NCBI RefSeq assembly: GCF_014356525.2
Contig: NC_052505.1
Coordinates: 14,456,135-14,520,134 of the forward strand
Source of the DNA: Nilaparvata lugens
Lineage: Eukaryota > Arthropoda > Insecta > Hemiptera > Delphacidae
Length of the DNA: 64,000 nt
Direction of reading: 5' to 3'
Position numbers and translations under genes: made by a program
Notes under the pieces: generated by a model
Database searches by the model: none
The model's input: only the letters and a program-made list of their open reading frames with translations
Told to the model about the DNA's origin: nothing
Part shown: positions 56,352-64,000 of the stretch, piece by piece
Layout: every line of letters starts with the position of its first letter
Numbering within the stretch: the stretch's first letter is position 1

Positions 56352-59300
56352 CTGAAACAGAAATTGAAATACTTTTATAAGTATGTGTGTAATAACAAAT
56401 AAACTGTCATAAGCTAAGCAAAGTGAATAATTTCTACACTTGTGAACACGAGGTTCAATTGACAATCGAATCGACAACTCTTCTAAAATATTAAAAATGT
56501 TGTTGGTTCTTGATCCATTCCGAGCTGCTTTGTTTTAACACACTTTTTTATGTATTTGAACATGACATGCAGTCAATTAATTATTAAGTAAATGATTAAA
56601 AACTTTAAGTACTTCAGTCAGTAAGTAAAAGTTTTTAATCATTTACTTAATAATTGACTGCATGTCATGTTCAAATACATAAAAAAGTGTGTTAAAAATG
56701 TTGTTTCTTGCAATGATCATGTTCCTCTTAAAATGATTCTCTCTTCTGACGTTGCAGACATTATAATAAACACTAGCATAACCGATTATTCTTCAATTGA
56801 AATCCGAGGCCGCATTTAACTACCGTTTAATTGTCCATCTTTGGTGAAAGTTGAATATTAAAGGGTTTTATTAGATTTACACACAATAAATTTTAAAAGA
56901 TAAAACTTATTGTAAAAAAAAACTTCTGCAATAATAAGATGGAATCCTTAATTGACGAGACTTGAGAAATTGTCAAAAATCCACTTCATTTTAATAAAAA
57001 TTATTACTGTATTTCACAGGAGCATGCTTGCGTGTGTGCTCACATAGCTGATGAAAGCATGTTCCTGTGAAATAAAATTTTTTATTAAAATAAAGTGGAT
57101 TTTTTGACAATTTCTCAAGTCTCTCCAATTAAGGATAAGTTCCACAACATCAATATTCACTCTACAAACTTAATCAAAGATATGATCCTTATTTCTATAT
57201 GGAATTCTACTTTAGAGTTTTAGAGTGAGACATTCAATAATTATTTTGAAAAATTGTTCTACAGAAACATATCCATTTTTGTTTTTGTACCACTACGAGT
57301 CTCATCAGACTGCGTGGGAATTGCCAAATTGTATAATAAATAAATATTCTGAACTCAGAAGCCACTTTTTATGTTTTTTTTTCAATAACCTAACCTTCTC
57401 ACATTACAAGGATTCAAAAATTCTTATTTATCGTACAGATGAATCTCAAATATTAGCCTCATAATTGACCGAGCGAAGTGAGGTCTAAGATTCAAGTCGA
57501 TGGTTTTGCATTTCTCTTTATCTTTTATATGTTCCGCATTTACGGCAAAACGCAGCAATAGATTTTAATGAAATTTGACAGGCATTTTCCTTCTTAAATT
57601 GCGCGTAAGACGTATATACAAGGTTTTTGGAAATTTTGCATTTCAAGGATAATATAAAAGGAAAAGGAGCCGCCTTTGAGTCATGTTGAGTCATGTCAGA
57701 CGAGGCCTTACACACAAACAACGGAGCATACAAACAAATTTCACATAAAATCACTCAAAGAAGCATCAAGTTTAAACGTATTTTCGTTTATTTCTCTTTT
57801 TTCAGAAAACATGTTTACTACAGAAAGTGCAAAATAGTAACTGGATGCTGTTAGTGTAGAATAGTACATAGTATATTAACAAATATTGTAGCAAACATAG
57901 TACTGTATATCATTCTAAATCGAATTCATAGTACTGTATATCTATTTGTAATTGATGATGTGTTTGTTTTTTGAAGTGTGAATAAATTGTTATATTGTTG
58001 AGTGATAGTAGATTTGATTTGGACTGTAGTATAAATTTGAAAAGGGACAGTTTTGGGCATAAGCCTGTTGTGCCTCCTCATATAATTGTAAAAATAATTG
58101 TATGACTGAGAAAATAAATAAGTAAATATAAACTATAAATTCAATCTTCCGTTACAAATGTTCTATGCTTTTACACTCCAGAGCAAAGTTCGGTCCCCCG
58201 ATATTGCTTCACTATTTGATGAGGGTTTTTGGTTCTTCATATTTGAGCATCTCGTCGATTGACTTACCGCTTACATGGAACGTAGTCTCATCGCTATGAA
58301 CGAGAACGATATTCATAGAAGAGGACGTTTTTGTGCATTTCCACTAGCCATGGTGTATGGACCCTACTTTTTTGTAGATGTATCCCAAGCCTCAAAGGGA
58401 GGGCACTTGGAACACAATAGTACAACATCATAAACGTGATGTTTCTGTGAGAAACTTGACGGAAAATTGGCTAGTGTGCACTGGTTTTCAAAATAATGTA
58501 ATATTGTTTGATATTGAGGCATTAGGCCATATCCTATACTATTAAACGAGCAACTTATGTTTATATGTTTAGATGTTTGTATGTATGGATGTTTATATGT
58601 TTGTATTTCACTGGATATCGAAAACGGCTCTAACGATTCTCAAGAAATTCAGAACATAGTACGTTTATAATATAAAGATTCGAGTGCACTAGGTCTCATC
58701 CCTGGAAAAACTCGCTGAAGCACATTGAAAGGATAATTATTATTCATCCTTGGAGAAACAGCTGATAATAATTATTTCGTCGCCTGTTGGTGATGGAAGT
58801 GAATGAGCGAGTTCAAGTGTGTGACACTGTCTCAAAATTATGACTCAGCTGTTGAACTTTTGTAATCATTCAATCAGGTACAAAGTGCCGGTTGCAGAAA
58901 ATCCGGGTTATTTTCAATCCTGATTAATTCCAGTAGATCCATCTTTTTGAAATGGCCTTCTCTGATTTGGGTCACGTGAAGTTAATCTAATCAGGATTAA
59001 AATTTAACCGGCTTTTTGTGCAACTGGGCCTTTGTGAGGGAAATTTTTGTATTCCTTTTGGGAATTAATCTCAATTTACAGTTATTAGATAGAACATTTC
59101 TGTATGAATGTTATTATAATTTCTTCTTTCGTAATAAATTTTTTATGCTTTTGTACTCCAGAGCGAAGCTCGGTACCCGATATTGAATAAAAACAGAGCA
59201 TATGCTCATGAGTATGAGTATGGAGCATAAGGGTTTGCTCATGAGCATTAGGTAGAAGCATATAAGCATTTGCTCATTTTTTAAATGAATAAGCTTTACC

Positions 59301-62300
59301 TTATGCTCCTGAACTCTGGAGCAAATGCTCACGTATTTTAAAGATTTTTCATCAGCTGATTCGCCTTACTTTGTTTTTATAGTGAAAGGTTAGAATGTGC
59401 TACTGACGTAAGCGCTAAATATGCAAGTATAAACACCGCTTGTGTTTGGTCGTCTGCTCTGTTCTCTATCTATATTTTAAAGATTTTTCATCAGCTAATT
59501 CGCCTTACTTTGTTTTTATAGTGAAAGGTTAGAATGTGCTACTCACGTAAGCGCTAAATATGCAAGTATAAACACCGCTTGTGCTTGGTCGTCTGCTCTG
59601 TATCTATGAATTGAGTTTTAGGTTAGTTGAGTTCTAAATTTTGAAATAATAGCGTGAAAAAAATGTCATCTCTATAATAATCTTTAGCAAATTTTATAAT
59701 CTCAATAGCCTTCATATAAACGTCTACACTCTCATCTTCTTAAATGCCTATTTCCTATTCTGTGATGGCTATCTCGGATAGGTATCTATTGTATTTATTC
59801 TTTTGTAGGAATAATGGTGATTTATATCATGGTTGAATCTAAAAAGAGTTTTTAGTTCTCTACTATTGGTTGTGATCGTATCTGGTATAGTTTCCTCTTA
59901 CTCACACGAATTAGCTGAGCCATTCTACTATGAGCAAAATGTGAAAAGCTGCTCCAGATTAGACTCACCTTTTTTGAAGCATTTGCTTCAAAAGTTAAGC
60001 AAATGCTCTAGCTTATTCATACAATTTTGAGCAAATGCTCAAACTATTTTTTTTTTTTTTTTTTTGATGAGCATGAGCAAAAGGTTTTGCTTATGTTTAT
60101 TTATAGAATAAAGCATATGCTCAATATTTTTAGAAGTATAAGCAAATGCTCAACTTTATTCATATGGCCCATTAACTTTAAATCACTCTGTACTATTATA
60201 GCATTGTATATAATATTAATTTGCATGCATAATTTGGAAACATGCCGTAAACAAAGCATTTAGAAAAATCTTACAAAATTTGCCGATCGTGCAATGTTGA
60301 GGAATACTGAATGGTTAAGCAGATGTTGTGTTTGCTTCGTAGGCTTCCACTTAACTGCTGCAGCCATTGTTTTTGGCTATCAGATGGATCCTCACCCGTC
60401 AACAGGCTGATTTGTTTCAAATTTTCACATTTTTTTACAAAAAGTTCACAAACTTGCAGGAAGTTTTGACACTGGAAAACACAATGAAATTCATTAGCTT
60501 TACTAGTTTTGATATTTCACAGAAACATGTATTATTTTGGTAAAAATGATATCCTGATTTCCTATCTAAGTAAGAGGTATATGAATACTAGTAATAAGAT
60601 AATAGTAAATATAGACATATAGTAATAAAACTGCATAAGACACATTTCCAAAAAAAAAACACAACTAATTGGCTCCATTTAGGCCTTACAGCCATGATCC
60701 TTGAGTAAGTTTGCCGAGTTTGTTCAACTGACTTGAATGATGTATAATTAATTTCTTAGTACGATAAAGTATTACTGAGTATATAAAGTATCACATACTC
60801 TTTACTCAGCAACAGGCGAGGAATGTTGCGCTGCTGAGATTATTAGATTTCTTGGTTTTGACCTGCAGGGAAATGTTAAGTGGGATAGCCACGTAAAAGT
60901 ATTGGATATGAAACTGTCCCGTGCTATTTTTGCCTTGAAAACAATAGTCAGAGTGGCAAATAGAAAAACAGCACCAACTGTCTATCATGGCTATTTCATG
61001 TCTCACATCAGATACAGTATCTTATTCTGGGGCAGCAGCCAAACAAACCTTCAGAATATGTTTCGTAAGCAAAAGAAAGCAATCAGGGTTATTGAGGGAG
61101 CCGAATCTAGGGTTTCATGTAGGCCAATTTTTAAAAAAATCAAACATTATTAACAATTCCAGTCCTTTATTTTTTGGATATTGCATCTTTTGTTTACAGT
61201 AATAAGTAGAAATTCATGGAGGATAACATTTCACACAGATACCCCACAAGACATAAAATGTTTTCACTCCAGTACCCCACTCATAGACTTTCGCTCTTGG
61301 AGGGGGGACCACATTATGCTGGGCTCAGAATTTTCAACTGTTTGACGGACGAACTTAAGAGTGTTGACAGTCATGGTAAATTTTATACAGCTCTCAAAGA
61401 TATACTGACTGAATGCTGCCCGTATTCATTAAGAGAATGTTATGAGATCTTCTTATTCAGAAATTCTCATTGAAATCCTAGTGATCAGAAATTATCCAGA
61501 CGATTTTGTAAAATTCCCTCAATGGAGGGAAACCATATACTTGATATATTTGACATGTACACCGTTTGAGCTGTGCTCATCAAATGCGGTTTTATACGAT
61601 AAAATAACAATACTAATAATAATAGTATTAAGAAATGTTGAAAAACATTTTATGTTAACAACTATGATCAATTACTGAGTTGTGTATCCATTCCTTTCCA
61701 CTATTTACTTAAACTTTGAATTATAAAAAAAAACATTTTTGAATTGGAAACACTTACTTTTTAGCAATAACGACGTTTCAATCAGATTGCGGGTCATCTT
61801 TAGAGTCAAAGATGACCTGAACATAAAATAAGTTTTGGGCAACCTGTTTTTTCTGACTATTGTATTGTTTCTTCTATCCAATAAATAAATAAACATAACC
61901 TAAAGCATTTCGAAACGTCGTAACTGCTATAAAGTGAGTTTTTCAACTCCAAAAGTGTTTTTTTAAATCCGAAATTCGAATTAATAGAAAGGAATGTATA
62001 CACAACTCAGTAATTAATAAATCATAGTTGTTAACGTAAAATGTTTTACATTTCTTAATACTGAATTGAGCGTACTAAGAAATTAATTATATCATTCAAG
62101 TCAGTTCAATGCTTTTGAACAAACTCACTCAAGGATCATGGATATAAGGCCTAAATGGAGCCAAAGTACTAGCTTTGTCATCTTCTCCTCTATAAAATTG
62201 GCTTATTACTAGTTGGCTCAAAATCCACAGTATGATTGATTATATCAACAACAATCGCTAATTACAGGGTTTGCATAATAAGTAACCGGACTGACCTCAG

Positions 62301-63673
62301 GAAATTTTTTATTGGCAAAATATGTACAATTTTTCATTAGATATCTCCAAAGTAGTCCCTATTGGAGTCGATAACACGCTGATACCGGATTTTCAAATCT
62401 CTGAACGCTCCCTGGAAGTCGGCAACCTCTATGCTGTCTAGAGCCCTCGTCGTAGCACGTTGAACGTTTTCCAGAGTCCCGAACCGCGTCCCGTTAAGTT
62501 GTCTCTTGATCTTTGGGAACAAAAAGAAGTCCGGTGGTGCCATATCCGGGCTGTAAGGAGGATGTGGCAACGTTACCCTCGACTATTTGGCCAACTGCTC
62601 AGTGACGAGCAGGCAGGTGTGCGACGGAGCATTGTCATGATGGAGGATCCACGAATCGGCAATCCCCGGACGGACTCGATGAACCCGGGCGGTTAGTCGA
62701 CGGAGCACCTCTCTACAGTACTGATCGTTTACAGTTTGGCCGGGTGGCACAAACCCTTTGTGAACGGTCAGTACTACAGAGAGGTGCTCCGTCGACTAAC
62801 CGCCCGATTTCATCGAGTCCGTCCGTGACCGTCCATCATGACAATGCTCCGTCGCACACCTGCCTGCTCGTCACTGAGCAGTTGGCCAACTAGTCGAGGG
62901 TAACGTTGCCACATCCTCCTTACAGCCCGGATATGGCACCAGGGAGCGTTCAGAGATTTGAAAATCCGGTATCAGCGTGTTATCGACTCCAATAGGGACT
63001 ACTTTGGAGATATCTAATGAAAAATTGTACATATTTTGCCAATAAAAAATTTCCTGAGGTCAGTCCGGTTACTTATTATACAGACCCTGTATTATGTAAT
63101 AAACAAAATGTCTATTAATACCTGGTATTATTTCTGTAAACAGTCCAAGTATTTTAAGTGATGAATAAGAATCCACACCTACTCAATTAAAAGCTTGAAA
63201 TTCCATAGTAGTTTATCTAGTGTATATGAGCCAATCACGCTTGTCAATCAATGAAAGAGAAGAGTAATGTTGATGAAGTGTCAGTACGATACTAAAGCTT
63301 CTCGTATTTTGATTTCAACCCATCACCTACAATAAGCTCAAGTAAATTATAGATTGATGAGGAACAACCTTGATTTATTTTCAACATAAATAAATGAAGC
63401 ACAGAAAACACTAATTTGAATTTGGAATACTGACTTGATGGAATGCTCGTACGTAAGGGTCTTGAACAACGATACTGGTTACTTCTTTATTCAGGAATCG
63501 GCCAAACACTGAATCATAGCTGTGACCAGTAGAGTCATTTTCGATACGTAGAACTTCATGATAAGTTCCTCTCGCTTTTTCGTCATTTATTTGCTTCTTA
63601 AGAGTCTCTGCTCTTCGCATATATACGTCAATTTTTGAACGCAAAAACTTCTTTTTCTCTTCATCTTGTGAAT
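56186..63673 (-). CDS. MITD1: MITD1, MIT domain-containing protein 1 (3' part, last three exons)
   Basis: MITD1 binds ESCRT-III tails through an N-terminal MIT domain and has a C-terminal phospholipase-D-like fold that binds membranes; in human cells it helps complete abscission in cytokinesis. Three minus-strand exons are seen with canonical junctions and matching phase: 63435-63673, 60275-60471 and 56186-56351. The encoded strings [63 protein letters not shown] match the family in order. About 200 codons are visible out of about 249 in human. The exon with the start of the MIT domain lies beyond the right edge. It lies in the same orientation as UBE3C and upstream of it; the intervening 3.7 kb is repeat-rich, so shared regulation is not implied. 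Confidence 0.93.
56533..56697. repeat. Long near-perfect inverted repeat
   Basis: Arms of about 63-67 bp (ttttaacacacttttttatg.. and inverse) differ by one 4-bp indel, around a loop of about 35 bp. Lies in the intron of MITD1. Confidence 0.9.
56944..57130. repeat. Inverted repeat with 'ttgtcaaaaatccac' arms
   Basis: Arms of about 80 bp; the centre holds gcttgcgtgtgtgctcacat. The arm ends resemble those at 23483-23614 and the Penelope-associated stretch at 35230. Confidence 0.85.
57131..58030. other. No recognised feature (MITD1 intron)
   Basis: AT-rich intron sequence. Open frames at 57225-57464 (+) and 57518-57754 (-) have no recognised homology. Confidence 0.5.
58030..58200 (+). mobile_element. 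Retroelement 3' tail with 'cagttttgggcataagcctg'
   Basis: Matches the tail motif at 34530 and ends in aaataaataagtaaata followed by caaagttcggtcccccgata. No coding part. Confidence 0.55.
58195..58335 (-). pseudogene. Small mariner-like transposase fragment
   Basis: Minus strand reads [20 protein letters not shown], like the FSDE.TFHVSGKVNRH block of mariner-family transposases. Only about 35 residues remain. Confidence 0.45.
58535..58765. repeat. Dispersed repeat with 'GAAAACGGCTCTAACGAT', copy 2
   Basis: Parallel to 38630-38860. Begins ctatactattaaacgagcaa. Confidence 0.6.
58886..59030. mobile_element. MITE family 2, copy 2
   Basis: Left gccggttgcagaaaatccgg, right aaccggctttttgtgcaact. 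About 145 bp. Confidence 0.8.
59190..60170. mobile_element. MITE family 5, copy 2 (inverted relative to copy 1)
   Basis: The reverse complement of 27935-28805 over most of its length, ending aactttattcatatggccca. It contains an internal tandem duplication of about 125 bp (59338-59462 and 59463-59590, 'catcagct.attcgccttact'). Confidence 0.78.
60275..60471 (-). CDS. MITD1: MITD1 central C-domain exon
   Basis: 197 nt, phase 0 to phase 2. The acceptor is ttccag and the donor gtaaga. It encodes [29 protein letters not shown] and [13 protein letters not shown], aligning to the human LRFCEMLIKR, HLLTSLD and VQYSSSIHDREI segments. Confidence 0.93.
60655..62175. mobile_element. Palindromic element split by a retrotransposon fragment
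   Basis: The outer arm 60663-60763 pairs with about 62080-62170 (ttggctccatttaggcctta). The inner arm about 61615-61720 pairs with 61965-62075 (attactgagttgtgtatcca). The right arm is continuous; the left arm is broken by about 850 bp (60764 to about 61615) carrying reverse-transcriptase sequence. Confidence 0.82.
60840..61475 (+). mobile_element. Reverse transcriptase relic inside the palindrome
   Basis: Plus-strand frames give [59 protein letters not shown], then [20 protein letters not shown]. Distal RT of a non-LTR element with frameshifts near 61150. Confidence 0.85.
62263..63091. mobile_element. Mariner-like fold-back element (two transposase ends head to head)
   Basis: Both ends are inverted copies (tacagggtttgcataataag at the left; accctgta at the right). 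In the left arm the minus strand reads [20 protein letters not shown] and then [16 protein letters not shown], a mariner transposase C-terminus. The right arm repeats it on the plus strand but lacks a central stretch (from the atggcacc at about 62940 directly to agggagcgttcag). The centre, about 62695-62800, is itself palindromic. Confidence 0.88.
63435..63673 (-). CDS. MITD1: MITD1 exon with end of MIT domain (partial gene)
   Basis: 239 nt, phase 1 to phase 0. The acceptor is ttcacag and the donor gtcagt, preferred over an overlapping gtattc because only it keeps frame. It encodes the last MIT helix ([20 protein letters not shown]) and the start of the C-terminal domain ([23 protein letters not shown]). 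Confidence 0.93.
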
Positions 63674-63864
63674 CTGTGAAGAATTAGAAAAATATACATT
63701 AGGTTTAATTTATGTATACATTCATAATACAAAGGGATTTCCCTATATATGTTACCAAAACTGTCACCAATGTGTTACCAAAACTGCAAAAGACTATTAC
63801 AATAATAATAAAATAAATTGAAATTGTTAATATCATTTTTTCAAATAGATTGCCCATACAACTA

Positions 63865-64000
63865 CCGATATATTCCTAAAACAGGCCGTAGAATTTTCAT
63901 CATGCAGAAAAAGATATTGAGAGTCATCTGTACTGAGATCGAGGGACTCATGTAAAGCATTTTTCAAAGACCTTAAAATACTCACACTTCCTTCCATTTA
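63865..64000 (+). mobile_element. Reverse transcriptase fragment at window edge
   Basis: The plus-strand reading FIMQKKILRVICTE followed by HFSKTLKYSHFLPF after a frameshift resembles the distal RT segment of non-LTR elements. Truncated by the window end. Confidence 0.5.

Noticed and set aside
57000..57065. CTGATGA followed by GAAA, resembling a hammerhead ribozyme core near a Penelope-like arm
   Set aside because: The bases between pair with the upstream arm of the larger inverted repeat and do not form stem II; no full hammerhead fold could be drawn.

Overview
This is eukaryotic, intron-rich, AT-rich nuclear DNA from an arthropod, most likely an insect. The density and kinds of repeats (short non-LTR retrotransposon tails, mariner relics, a Penelope-like fragment, many inverted-repeat MITEs) remind me of a hemipteran such as a planthopper, but I cannot prove the species. 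No bacterial, viral or organellar block is visible.

Two protein genes are securely recognised, both on the minus strand. (1) UBE3C, a HECT-type E3 ubiquitin ligase, runs from the start codon at 52454 down to the stop at 18883 (or 17306). I could place 17 coding exons with canonical splice sites and continuous phase. They add up to 3204 nt, or 1067 residues plus stop, close to the roughly 1083 residues of the human protein. The order is N-terminal start, IQ motif, helical middle, then HECT domain with the catalytic Cys in exon 19660-19790. (2) MITD1, the ESCRT-III-binding MIT-domain protein, lies just upstream in the same orientation. Its last three exons are at 63435-63673, 60275-60471 and 56186-56351; the first exon is beyond the right edge. 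A possible exon of an unidentified plus-strand gene sits at the extreme left (1-56).

Layout: 1-16.7 kb has no recognised gene apart from that possible exon. It is dominated by tandem segmental duplications: a 1011-bp unit twice, a 795-bp unit twice, and a roughly 2.4-kb block carrying a 24-bp minisatellite. 16.7-19.3 kb holds two copies of the UBE3C terminal exon, separated by a reverse-transcriptase relic. 19.6-52.5 kb is the UBE3C body, with introns full of mobile elements. 53-56 kb is the spacer between UBE3C and MITD1, with retrotransposon debris. 56-64 kb is MITD1, with two elaborate fold-back elements in its introns.

The most interesting signal is the way UBE3C has been copied locally at its splice junctions. 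Its last exon is fully duplicated and the two copies differ only at synonymous sites. The 3' end plus splice donor of the preceding exon has a tandem copy. The 3' end plus donor of a middle exon has three extra tandem copies. A 61-bp minisatellite abuts the acceptor of the next exon. I found no novel multi-gene system; coordinates were read by eye, so repeat borders are approximate by some bases.
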